This document shows positions 33,287 through 41,674 of a stretch of DNA of 64,000 bases, in pieces; within the stretch, counting starts at the first letter, position 1; each line of letters begins with the position of its first letter. The notes under the pieces are model-generated. The model was not told the DNA's origin, did no database searches, and saw only the letters and a list, made by a program, of their open reading frames with translations. This DNA is from Ponticaulis profundi. Lineage in GTDB: Bacteria > Pseudomonadota > Alphaproteobacteria > Caulobacterales > Hyphomonadaceae. The stretch lies in NCBI RefSeq assembly GCF_042659465.1, contig NZ_JBHSSW010000017.1, positions 120,544-184,543 of the forward strand. The letters are read 5' to 3'. The position numbers and the translations under genes were made by a program.

Positions 33287-33709
33287 TTACCCGATTTTCT
33301 GACAGCTCGTTTCCGTGGTCTGCCCGCTCTGCGGGTTATAGAAAACATTGTTCAGATAGTTCGGATCATTGGTCGGACGCGCATACACGGAAAAGACGGC
33401 GTGATTTTGCGGCTGTAACTGGAACTGAAACAGCCATTCATTCGAATCCTGATCCGGCGGCAGCGCGCCCCAGCGACCCGGGCCAGACACATTGTAGGTC
33501 TGCCAAGTGCCGGAATAGACAATCGTCCCCTGACCTGCGAGCTGACCGCCCGGGCCAACCTGATACTGCATATCAATCGAGGCGAGGGGTGAATTGGCCA
33601 CACAGCGCCAATAGCCGGGGGCGGGTGCCGGGCTGCCTCCCATTTGCGCGGTCGCCGGTAGTGCCGATAGGCAGGCGAGCGCCGCCCCTGTAAGCCATTG
33701 TCTGAACAT
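33287..33709 (-). CDS. Small exported protein, unknown function
   Basis: This 140-residue protein has a signal peptide (hydrophobic LTGAALACLSALP, cleavage near ATAQ). The mature part is rich in Gly, Gln, Tyr and Trp: APGYWRCVANSPLASIDMQYQVGPGGQLAGQGTIVYSGTW and ends QTTETSCQKIG. Two cysteines (WRC and SCQ) may form a disulfide between the ends. It may be a small periplasmic or surface beta protein. ATG 33709 follows GGAGGGAAG. It is co-directional with the OYE gene. I do not recognise a family. Confidence 0.7.
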   Translation of the reverse strand: MFRQWLTGAALACLSALPATAQMGGSPAPAPGYWRCVANSPLASIDMQYQVGPGGQLAGQGTIVYSGTWQTYNVSGPGRWGALPPDQDSNEWLFQFQLQPQNHAVFSVYARPTNDPNYLNNVFYNPQSGQTTETSCQKIG

Positions 33710-33778
33710 CTCTTCCCTCCATGATGATGGTCTCATTCATGGAAGGCGTGAAATGTCTGGAAAACGGGTCAGCGGAGG

Positions 33779-34858
33779 CTAGCCTTCGACAAAGCCTTTC
33801 CAGCCGCTCATATACGTCACGAACGCCTCACCAAGCCCCTCGGCGCGCAAATGATCTGCTGTAACAGGCAGCTCAGGAGCGGTGTAATCCGGATCGGCTG
33901 CCATACGGTTTGCCATGTCATGATGCAGAATGGCAGCGCGGCCGATCAGCACGAAATCACATCCCTGCTCGAGCGCATCACGTACGTCCTGCGCATCCCG
34001 GATTTTGCCTGCCGCGCCAAGGCGTGTGCCATTGCGTGGCAGATCGGTGAAGTGTGACAACAGACTGGCCGCGCCATCCTCGCTATCTTGCGGTGTCTTG
34101 CGGAAGTCCCACAGCGAGAGGTCCATATAGTCCAGCTTGCCAGATGCCATGATCTCTTCGGTCACCGTCACGATCTCTGGCAAGCGCAGACCAAACCGTT
34201 CAGGTGAGAGGCGCAGGCCCAGCTGGAAATCCGGACGGCACTCAGCCCGGATGCCGTCGATGATCTCGACGATAAGCCGGAACCGATTCTCGAGACTGCC
34301 GCCATACTGGTCTTCGCGCTTGTTGATGTCAGGGGACAGAAACTGCGCCAGAATATAACCGTGTGCGCCATGGACTTCCACGCCGTCAAAGCCTGCGGTT
34401 TCTGCACGTTTCGCCGCCGCGATGAAGTCGTCACGTAATTGCTCAACTTCTGCTGTGGTCAGCCCGCGTGCACCCGTTGCGTCATCGTCCGACGGGCAAA
34501 CCGGGGCGGAGATGATGTCCTTGTCGGCGCGATTTCCGGCATGGTGCAGCTGAACCGAAGAGACGGCGCCATTCTCACGCAGCGCATTGGCAAGCCGCGT
34601 CAGACCCGGCAGATGATCATCGCTCCAGATGCCGAGCTGGCCGGGAAAGCCCTGACCGACTTTCTGCACATGGGCGGCGCAGGTCATCACCATTGCGAAA
34701 CCGCCTTCTGCGCGTTTGACCAGCCAGTTGAACTCATCGTCGGACAAGGTGCCGTCGTCATGGCTCTGCGTATTCGTCAGCGGTGCGAGGGTCAGGCGGT
34801 TCTTCCAGGCCGGACCACGGGTGAGTTCAAGCGGTGAGAAAACCGTATCTGTTGTCAA
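33779..34858 (-). CDS. Old-yellow-enzyme family NADH:flavin oxidoreductase
   Basis: These FMN enzymes reduce activated C=C bonds or, with an Fe-S domain, act on dienoyl-CoA. The 359-residue protein is the single-domain form: FSPLELTRGPAWKNRLTLAPLT, VQLHHAGNRAD, FDGVEVHGAHGYILAQFLSPDINKREDQYGGSLENRFRL, and FVLIGRAAILHHD. The active-site segment HGAHGYI matches OYE (HxxH/N with Tyr). The start is TTG 34858, behind GGGAGG. It lies alone between the exported-protein gene and the sdhB terminator. Substrate unknown; detoxification of electrophiles is a common role. Confidence 0.9.
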   Translation of the reverse strand: MTTDTVFSPLELTRGPAWKNRLTLAPLTNTQSHDDGTLSDDEFNWLVKRAEGGFAMVMTCAAHVQKVGQGFPGQLGIWSDDHLPGLTRLANALRENGAVSSVQLHHAGNRADKDIISAPVCPSDDDATGARGLTTAEVEQLRDDFIAAAKRAETAGFDGVEVHGAHGYILAQFLSPDINKREDQYGGSLENRFRLIVEIIDGIRAECRPDFQLGLRLSPERFGLRLPEIVTVTEEIMASGKLDYMDLSLWDFRKTPQDSEDGAASLLSHFTDLPRNGTRLGAAGKIRDAQDVRDALEQGCDFVLIGRAAILHHDMANRMAADPDYTAPELPVTADHLRAEGLGEAFVTYMSGWKGFVEG

Positions 34859-34995
34859 AGAGACCTCCCATGTCTGAGGGGCTACCTAGCGTGTTGATAC
34901 GGTTTCCAAAAGTCACGATTTCGAGACGTCAGCGCGGCGGGGGACGATCTCCATTTTCGCGTCAGCAGCGCCTCGGTTTTACAGGGGCAGAAAAC

Positions 34996-35024
34996 AAAAA
35001 ACCCGCCGGTTAGGGCGGGCTTTT
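34996..35024 (-). terminator. Terminator after sdhB
   Basis: On the minus strand CCCGCC-CTAACC-GGCGGG is followed by six Ts, 27 bases after the sdhB stop at 35047. Confidence 0.88.
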
Positions 35025-35046
35025 CAAAGCATTATCCGAGATCAGT

Positions 35047-35829
35047 CTAGGCGACGCGTTCGACCATCATTTTCTTGATCTCGCCGATCGCCTTGGCCGG
35101 GTTCAGGCCTTTCGGGCAAACCTGCGCACAGTTCATGATGGTGTGGCAGCGATACAGCTTGAATGGATCTTCCAGATCATCCAGACGCTCGCCACGCGCT
35201 TCGTCACGGCTATCGATCAGCCAGCGATACGCGTGGAGCAGGGCTGCAGGGCCGAGATACTTGTCGCCATTCCACCAGTAAGACGGGCAGGATGTCGAGC
35301 AGCAGGCACACATGATGCACTCGTAAAGGCCGTCGAGCTTGTCGCGGTCTTCCGGCGTTTGCAGCCATTCTTTTTCCGGCTCTGGTGTGTCGGTTTTCAG
35401 GAAGGGCTGCACATAAGCGTGCTGTGCGTAGAAATTGGTGAGGTCCGGCACGAGGTCCTTGACGACCGGCATGTGCGGAAGCGGTGCGATCGTGATGGAA
35501 GAGCCGGCGAATTCGTCCCAGCCTTTGGTGCAGGCGATGGTGTTCCGGCCGCCGATCATCATGGCGCAGGAGCCGCAAATACCTTCCCGGCAGGACCGGC
35601 GGAAGGTGAGCGTCGCATCAACATTGTTCTTGATATAGATCAGGACGTCGAGCACCATCGGACCGCATTTGTCCATGTCGACGAAATATGTGTCCCAGCG
35701 TGGAGATTCGCCGCCTTCCGGATCATAACGGTAGATCTTGAACTTCTTCAGGTTTTGCGCGCCTTCTGGCTTCGGCCAGGTCTTGCCGGTTTTAACCTTA
35801 GAGTTCGCAGGAAGCGTCAACTGAACCAT
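35047..35829 (-). CDS. sdhB: Succinate dehydrogenase iron-sulfur subunit
   Basis: SdhB carries electrons from flavin to quinone in complex II. The 260-residue protein has the 2Fe-2S cysteines (FRRSCREGICGSCAMMIGGRNTIACT), then ECIMCACCSTSCPSYWW for the 4Fe-4S and YRCHTIMNCAQVCPKGLNPAKAIGEIKK for the 3Fe-4S and 4Fe-4S clusters. GGAG precedes ATG 35829. It follows a membrane protein gene, not sdhA directly, and a terminator lies after sdhA (37013-37039). It therefore probably has its own promoter or is read with the membrane protein gene. Confidence 0.96.
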   Translation of the reverse strand: MVQLTLPANSKVKTGKTWPKPEGAQNLKKFKIYRYDPEGGESPRWDTYFVDMDKCGPMVLDVLIYIKNNVDATLTFRRSCREGICGSCAMMIGGRNTIACTKGWDEFAGSSITIAPLPHMPVVKDLVPDLTNFYAQHAYVQPFLKTDTPEPEKEWLQTPEDRDKLDGLYECIMCACCSTSCPSYWWNGDKYLGPAALLHAYRWLIDSRDEARGERLDDLEDPFKLYRCHTIMNCAQVCPKGLNPAKAIGEIKKMMVERVA

Positions 35830-35992
35830 TTTTGCTCCGTCCTTCAGATCGTGTCTTCTGGCTTATAACCACGTATAACCCAAATGATAAGTCTCCAGAT
35901 CAATTAGGCGAGTTTTATTTACCTGGCGAGCTTTGTCGGGCGATTTTTTGCGTCTATCGCCCGAAAATCACGAGGTTTTGCAGGGCGAAAGC

Positions 35993-36946
35993 CTATTCGA
36001 AGACAACCGCCGTCTCATCGACCCGGCCGCTCCAGCGTGGATCGGTCAGAGCGACCTTGGAGGTGACGCCGAGGAAACCGTAATGCATGAAGGCCGTGAC
36101 AGCGACCTGCGCGATGACCAGCATCAATATGCCAATCAGCAAGACGGGATTCATCATCATCTCGATTAGCTCTGAAGGGTCGTCTATCGTCTCGAGCTGC
36201 TCGATGTTTGACATCATCCCGCCCATGATAATGAACATGAAAACGGTCTGCACAGCCATCTGGACCAGATAGACAATCACATAGATCAGAAGGAAAGCGC
36301 CAAACATTGGCCAGAACCGGCCTTTTGTCGCCCCCCATGCTTTCAGGAAAGAGACTTTGCGGTCGCGCATGGTGACAGCACTGGCTGCGGAAAAGCGAAT
36401 GCCCAGAAAGACCATGAGACAGATCAATGCAATGATCAGAAAGAAGGCCAGTATACCGCCTCCAATGGCCGCGCCGGCATTGTCGCCGCCACCGCTGATC
36501 AGTCCGATGGGAATAAAGATCGCCAGCATAGCGATCATCATCGCTAAGTAGGCGAGAATGCTGAATACGAACCAGAGCAGATAAACGCCAACAATACGCC
36601 ATTCATCGCCGCCGAGTCCGATGGAAAAGCCTTCCTTGCGGATGTACCGGCGCAGGGCGGAGGCTTCGAGCATGGCATAAATGATCAGGAAGACCGGCGC
36701 AGCCAGCAAGGCGATGCCCAGAAACACGCCGATCTGGGACATCATCTGAGCCGGGTCCGGCTCGCCGCCGTCAATGACGGTGCCAACGAAAGGCAGGTAG
36801 GATGACAGGAACAAGCCGCCAAAAACCGTATAGTAGATGCCCATCAGCACCATATAGGTCAGGAAAAATTTCCAGACGAAGCCTTTCGGTCCCTCTGTTC
36901 TGTGAAAATGGTTGAAGGCTGCGTCGAAACTGAACTTTTCCATCAT
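35993..36946 (-). CDS. Polytopic membrane protein between sdhA and sdhB
   Basis: This 317-residue protein has about six hydrophobic segments and no domain I can name. Features are an N-terminal cytoplasmic stretch MEKFSFDAAFNHFHRTEGPKG, Gly-rich LISGGGDNAGAAIGGGILAFF, and a loop SAASAVTMRDRKVSFLKAWGATKGRF that resembles the intracellular loop of proteins with a glycerophosphodiester-type membrane domain. ATG 36946 and 36943 are both possible; GGGGG lies upstream. It sits between the sdhCDA terminator and sdhB, with 163 bases to sdhB. Because sdhB lies downstream on the same strand, read-through could couple it to complex II. Confidence 0.75.
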   Translation of the reverse strand: MMEKFSFDAAFNHFHRTEGPKGFVWKFFLTYMVLMGIYYTVFGGLFLSSYLPFVGTVIDGGEPDPAQMMSQIGVFLGIALLAAPVFLIIYAMLEASALRRYIRKEGFSIGLGGDEWRIVGVYLLWFVFSILAYLAMMIAMLAIFIPIGLISGGGDNAGAAIGGGILAFFLIIALICLMVFLGIRFSAASAVTMRDRKVSFLKAWGATKGRFWPMFGAFLLIYVIVYLVQMAVQTVFMFIIMGGMMSNIEQLETIDDPSELIEMMMNPVLLIGILMLVIAQVAVTAFMHYGFLGVTSKVALTDPRWSGRVDETAVVFE

Positions 36947-37012
36947 GATCCCCCAAAAGGCTCCCGCTCCGTTTACGAGCTTAGCAACAGGTGCGTGACG
37001 GTTGCAAAGAAA

Positions 37013-37039
37013 AAAGCCGGCCCCAGAGAGGCCGGCTTT
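37013..37039. terminator. Terminator after sdhA
   Basis: AAAGCCGGCC-CCAGAGA-GGCCGGCTTT is a perfect 10-base stem with A and T flanks, 24 bases after the sdhA stop. It separates sdhCDA from the membrane-protein gene and sdhB. Confidence 0.88.
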
Positions 37040-37063
37040 CATTTTGTTATTTCACCAGAAAAC

Positions 37064-38851
37064 CTAGTAAACGCGGGCTTTCGGTTTGATGTACTCAATG
37101 TCGTTCGACATGGTGTATGCGTGAACCGGACGGTAGTCGATCTTGACGTTACCAAGCTCATCACACCATGCGAGCGTGTGCTTCATCCAGTTCTCGTCAT
37201 CACGATCGGGATAGTCTTCACGGGCGTGCGCGCCACGGCTTTCGGTACGGTTCACCGCGCCGTTCACGGTCACAGCTGCCTGAGCGATCAGGTTGTCGAA
37301 CTCAAGTGTTTCCATGAGGTCGGTGTTCCAGATCATGCCGCGGTCAGAAACGCCGATGTCCGGAATGCCGGAATAGACGTCTTTGATCGCGTCCACACCT
37401 TCTTGGAGGATCTCACCGGTCCGGAAGACCGCACAGTTTGACTGCATGCCTTTTTGCATTTGCAGGCGCAGCTCAGCCGTTGGCGTGCCACCAGACGCGT
37501 TGCGGAACTTGTCGAGACGCGTGAGCGTGTTCTCGCCCGTGCTGGCATTGAACTCTGGCTGGCTTGCGCCGGCTTCGGTTGTGGCGCCAAGGCGCAGACC
37601 GGTCGCGCGGCCAAAGACCACGAGGTCGATGAGTGAGTTGGAGCCGAGACGGTTTGCACCGTGAACCGACACACAGGCCGCTTCACCAACAGCATAGAGG
37701 CCCTGAACGATGGCATCCGGGTCACCATCGCGAAGCGTGAGCACTTCACCGTGATAGTTCGTCGGAATGCCGCCCATATTGTAGTGCACGGTTGGCAGAA
37801 CCGGGATCGGCTCTTTCGTGACGTCCACGCCAGCAAAGATCTTCGCAGATTCAGAAATACCTGGCAGGCGCTGATGCAGAACCGCAGGATCGAGGTGATC
37901 CAGGTGCAGGAAGATGTGGTCAGAATGCTCGCCGACACCGCGACCTTCGCGGATTTCCATCGCCATGCAGCGTGAAACCACGTCGCGGGACGCAAGGTCT
38001 TTCGCATTCGGCGCATAACGCTCCATGAAGCGTTCGCCTTCGGAGTTCCGCAGGATACCGCCTTCACCGCGTGCGCCCTCTGTGATCAGACAGCCTGCGC
38101 CGTAAATGCCGGTTGGGTGGAACTGAACGAACTCCATGTCCTGCAGAGGCAGGCCAGCACGCAGAACCATCGCATTGCCGTCACCCGTACAGGTGTGAGC
38201 AGACGTACAGGAGAAGAAGGCACGGCCATAACCGCCTGTTGCCAGAACAACTTTCTGCGCACGGAAACGGTGCAGCGTGCCATCGTCGAGTTTCAGCGCG
38301 GTGATACCGCGGCAAACGCCTTCCTCATCCATGATGAGGTCGAGCGCGAAATACTCGATGAAGAATTCGGTGTCTTGCTTGACGCACTGGCCATACAGCG
38401 TGTGCAGGATCGCGTGACCGGTCCGGTCAGCCGCAGCACAGGTCCGCTGGACCGGTGGGCCTTCACCGAAATTCTGCATGTGACCGCCGAATGGGCGCTG
38501 ATAAATCTTGCCTTCTTCGGTACGGGAGAAGGGCACGCCATAGTGGTCGAGCTCGTAAACGGCAGCCGGTGCTTCGCGGACGAGATATTCAATCGCGTCC
38601 TGGTCGCCCAGCCAGTCTGACCCTTTTACGGTGTCATACATGTGCCAGCGCCAGTCATCCGGGCCCATATTCTTCAGGGATGCAGCAATGCCGCCCTGAG
38701 CCGCAACAGTGTGCGAACGGGTTGGGAAAACCTTGGTGATACAAGCCGTTTTCAGGCCAGCTTCTGCGCTACCGAGTGCGGCGCGCAGGCCTGAGCCACC
38801 AGCGCCGACGACGACAACATCATATGTGTGATCGATCCAGGTATAAGTCAT
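37064..38851 (-). CDS. sdhA: Succinate dehydrogenase flavoprotein subunit
   Basis: SdhA oxidises succinate to fumarate with covalently bound FAD. The 595-residue protein has the dinucleotide motif VVVVGAGGSGLRAALG, the flavin-attachment histidine in TRSHTVAAQGG, active-site segments RPFGGHMQNFGEGPPVQRTCAAADRTGH and FVQFHPTGIYGAGCLITEGARGEGG, and VHGANRLGSNSLIDLVVFGR. AGAGG precedes ATG 38851. It follows sdhD on the same strand and is closed by a terminator at 37013. The protein has normal length. Confidence 0.97.
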   Translation of the reverse strand: MTYTWIDHTYDVVVVGAGGSGLRAALGSAEAGLKTACITKVFPTRSHTVAAQGGIAASLKNMGPDDWRWHMYDTVKGSDWLGDQDAIEYLVREAPAAVYELDHYGVPFSRTEEGKIYQRPFGGHMQNFGEGPPVQRTCAAADRTGHAILHTLYGQCVKQDTEFFIEYFALDLIMDEEGVCRGITALKLDDGTLHRFRAQKVVLATGGYGRAFFSCTSAHTCTGDGNAMVLRAGLPLQDMEFVQFHPTGIYGAGCLITEGARGEGGILRNSEGERFMERYAPNAKDLASRDVVSRCMAMEIREGRGVGEHSDHIFLHLDHLDPAVLHQRLPGISESAKIFAGVDVTKEPIPVLPTVHYNMGGIPTNYHGEVLTLRDGDPDAIVQGLYAVGEAACVSVHGANRLGSNSLIDLVVFGRATGLRLGATTEAGASQPEFNASTGENTLTRLDKFRNASGGTPTAELRLQMQKGMQSNCAVFRTGEILQEGVDAIKDVYSGIPDIGVSDRGMIWNTDLMETLEFDNLIAQAAVTVNGAVNRTESRGAHAREDYPDRDDENWMKHTLAWCDELGNVKIDYRPVHAYTMSNDIEYIKPKARVY

Positions 38852-38879
38852 CTGTTCAGCCTCTTTAGGTGTGTTCTGC

Positions 38880-39269
38880 TTAAGCGCCCAGCCCGATACG
38901 GACGACGGCGTAGGCGGCTGCTGCGAACAAGGCGATGGATACGAATGTGTTCAGCATCAGCAGAACGACGCGTGTTGTGTGCTTGCCGATATAGTCTTCA
39001 ATCACGACCTGCAGGCCGAGGCGCATGTGAAGGAATGCTGCGCCAGCAAACAGGATGATGAGGACGCCATTGATCGGATTGCCGACAAAGGCGGCTGCCG
39101 TGTCATATCCGCCCTGAGTGGCAGTGATCAGGCAGTACATCATGTACGGAACAAGGAAGATCAGGGCGATGGCGGTAACGCGCTGCTTGATGAAGTGGCC
39201 GGCGCCTTCCTTGGCAGACCCAAGGCCACGAACATTGTTGAGCGGTGTGCGGATAGATTTCTGAGACAT
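38880..39269 (-). CDS. sdhD: Succinate dehydrogenase membrane anchor subunit
   Basis: SdhD helps to bind heme b and quinone in complex II. The 129-residue protein has three hydrophobic helices. The segment GAGHFIKQRVTAIALIFLVPYMMY and FLHMRLGLQVVIEDYIGKHTTR (with the heme-ligand His and the ED(Y/H) motif) match alphaproteobacterial SdhD. GGGAG precedes ATG 39269. It lies between sdhC and sdhA with short gaps, in one operon. Confidence 0.93.
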   Translation of the reverse strand: MSQKSIRTPLNNVRGLGSAKEGAGHFIKQRVTAIALIFLVPYMMYCLITATQGGYDTAAAFVGNPINGVLIILFAGAAFLHMRLGLQVVIEDYIGKHTTRVVLLMLNTFVSIALFAAAAYAVVRIGLGA

Positions 39270-39286
39270 GTTTGAGAACTCCCGCC

Positions 39287-39682
39287 TTACGCTGCCAGAA
39301 TGATCGCCCAGAGAGCGACCGCACCAACAATACCGACGATAATCGTCACCCAGGCTGTCATGGTTGCCGTTTCAGGCTTGTAGCCAGTGCCGGCGTCCCA
39401 GAACAGGTGACGGATACCATTTGCGAGGTGATAGAAGATTGCGACAGTGAAACCGAACAGGATGAGAAGCCCGAGGGGAGATCCCATGACAGCTGAGTAT
39501 CCAGCATAGGCTTCCGGACCACTTGCGATGGCGAGCAGCCATCCGACCAGTGCAAACGCGCCCACATAGAGTGCGATGCCTGTTGCGCGGTGCAGGATAG
39601 AGGTGGCCATTGTGATGTGCCACTTCCAATTCATGATGTGCGGTGACAACGGTCTTGTGTCGTTCCAGTCGCTTCCAGCCAA
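39287..39682 (-). CDS. sdhC: Succinate dehydrogenase cytochrome b556 subunit
   Basis: SdhC forms the other half of the quinone- and heme-binding membrane domain. The 131-residue protein begins with TRPLSPHIMNWKWHITMATSILHRATGIAL, the conserved N-terminal SdhC motif with the Ser and Arg at the quinone site, and has HLANGIRHLFWDAG with the heme His. The start is TTG 39682, behind AAGGGGG, because the first ATG inside would remove the RPLSPH motif. First gene of the sdhCDA operon. Confidence 0.94.
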   Translation of the reverse strand: MAGSDWNDTRPLSPHIMNWKWHITMATSILHRATGIALYVGAFALVGWLLAIASGPEAYAGYSAVMGSPLGLLILFGFTVAIFYHLANGIRHLFWDAGTGYKPETATMTAWVTIIVGIVGAVALWAIILAA

Positions 39683-39765
39683 GACGGCCCCCTTGAAATC
39701 CGTTGTAGTTATGGGTCAGGTTCTAGAATTCAAATTCATATAGTCAATCCTAGGATCGTCTTATC

Positions 39766-41517
39766 ATGCGCCAATTTGCCATTAACCTCCTTTGTGTTGG
39801 GGTTTCTTCTCTCCTGACGATCACCGCAGCAGCAGACCCGGCACTGGATGAGGCGATTGACGCATATGATGCTTACCGGCTCTGGGCGAGCCCGTTTGCC
39901 GAAGCAGATGCAAACGACACACTGCCGGACCACTGGCCGGACATTTCCCCAGCGGCGACAGAGGCCGCGGTCGAAAAACTCGAAGCGATTGATGCCCGGC
40001 TGGATGCCATTGAAGAAGATGGACTGACAGAAGACGAGCGTCTGAATCTCGAAATCCTTTCGACCATTGTCGATGGCGATCTGGCGCTGATGGCATTCGA
40101 TGAAGAACGCCTGCCATTCACGGGCGATTGGGGCTTTCACGCTTCCGTGACTTTTCAATTGTCGAGCACACGCATCACCGATGCGGCGGACGCTGAAGCC
40201 ACTCTGAAACTGCTTGCGGGCGTTCCGGCCTTCCTTGATGCCAACATCGAAAACATGGAGCGCGGTCTCGAAACCGGCTTTGTTTCCTATAAGGACCCGC
40301 TCGAGACGGTGATCGTCCAGATCGACGAGATCATTGAGACACCGATCACCGAGACGGGCTTTTATCAGCCTTTCCGTTCTCTGCCGGATCATATGTCATA
40401 CGAAGAAAAGGCGGAGTATCAGGCGCAGGCGCGCACGCTGATTTCAGGCGTGATCAAAAAACTCAAAGCGGTGAATTATTTTTTCAAGAACACCTACGCC
40501 CCGCAGACACGTGAGACGGCCGGTGTGGTGAGCTTTCCGGAAGCCAAGGCCTATTATCAGGCCGTATTGAGCCATCATACGACACGCCCGGACCTGACGC
40601 CGGAAGACGTTCACGAGATCGGCAAGTCAGAAGTCGCCCGCATCCGCGCAGAGATGGATGCCATCATCGAGGAAGTTGGCTTTGAAGGCAGCTTCGCAGA
40701 GTTTCTGGATTTCCTGCGGACCGATCCGCAATTCTATGCGCAGACCCCTGAAGAACTGATGGCGACAGCGGCCCGGATCGCCAAGGATATCGACTATCAG
40801 ATGCCGAAATTCTTCTACACCCTGCCGCGTCTTTCTTATGGCGTTGAGCCGGTGCCCGCCGCGATTGCGCCAGGCTATACGACGGGGCGCTATGTCGGCG
40901 GATCGCTGAAAGAAGGCAAGGCAGGTGCTTACTGGGTAAACACCTACGCGCTGGACCAGCGCGCGCTTTACGAGCTGCCATCTCTGACCGCGCATGAGGC
41001 GGTGCCGGGCCATCACCACCAGATCGCGCTGGCGCAGGAGCTGGAAGACGTTCCGGAGTTTCGCCGTGACTATTACGCGACCGCCTTTGGCGAAGGCTGG
41101 GGGCTTTATTCAGAATCGCTTGCTACGGAAATGGGGATTTACGACACGCCGTATAAGCGCTTCGGCAAGCTCTCTTACGAGATGTGGCGTGCCTGCCGGC
41201 TGGTCGCAGACACCGGGCTGCACTGGTATGGCTGGACGCGCGAAGAGGCCGAAAAATGCTTCATCGAGAATTCGGCGCTGTCACCTCTGAACATCAAGAC
41301 CGAAGTCACGCGCTATATTGGCTGGCCGGGGCAGGCGACGGCTTACAAGATCGGTGAGCTGACCATCAAGGCGCTGCGCGAAGAAGCCGAGACCGCGCTC
41401 GGTGCGGACTTCGACATCCGCGAATTCCATGATGTCGTGCTGGAGAAAGGCTCCATGCCACTCGCCGTGCTCGAAGAACGCGTCCGCACATGGATTGCCA
41501 GCAAGGACGTCGAATAG
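39766..41517 (+). CDS. DUF885 exported predicted metallopeptidase
   Basis: This 583-residue protein has a signal peptide (residues 1-23, cleaved near TAAA) and a DUF885 domain. It contains the predicted zinc site HEAVPGHHHQIALAQ near residue 410 and the downstream EGWGLYSESL, the pattern that places the family among gluzincin-like peptidases. Function is unproven for most members; dipeptide or peptide hydrolysis in the periplasm is likely. AGGAT lies before ATG 39766. It is divergent from sdhC with 83 bases between. The length is typical for the family. Confidence 0.9.
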   Translation: MRQFAINLLCVGVSSLLTITAAADPALDEAIDAYDAYRLWASPFAEADANDTLPDHWPDISPAATEAAVEKLEAIDARLDAIEEDGLTEDERLNLEILSTIVDGDLALMAFDEERLPFTGDWGFHASVTFQLSSTRITDAADAEATLKLLAGVPAFLDANIENMERGLETGFVSYKDPLETVIVQIDEIIETPITETGFYQPFRSLPDHMSYEEKAEYQAQARTLISGVIKKLKAVNYFFKNTYAPQTRETAGVVSFPEAKAYYQAVLSHHTTRPDLTPEDVHEIGKSEVARIRAEMDAIIEEVGFEGSFAEFLDFLRTDPQFYAQTPEELMATAARIAKDIDYQMPKFFYTLPRLSYGVEPVPAAIAPGYTTGRYVGGSLKEGKAGAYWVNTYALDQRALYELPSLTAHEAVPGHHHQIALAQELEDVPEFRRDYYATAFGEGWGLYSESLATEMGIYDTPYKRFGKLSYEMWRACRLVADTGLHWYGWTREEAEKCFIENSALSPLNIKTEVTRYIGWPGQATAYKIGELTIKALREEAETALGADFDIREFHDVVLEKGSMPLAVLEERVRTWIASKDVE

Positions 41518-41674
41518 TCGCTTATTGCCCTGTCCTGTGCACGCGCGCAAAGACAGGGCGGTCATCTCATCCTGCGATACGCCCTGCCGACAATGCAGTA
41601 GGGCTATGACGAGATTGATTTGAAAACCGACCAATGACATCGTTTTCTCATCGAAACGATGAGGCCAGTTCGTC

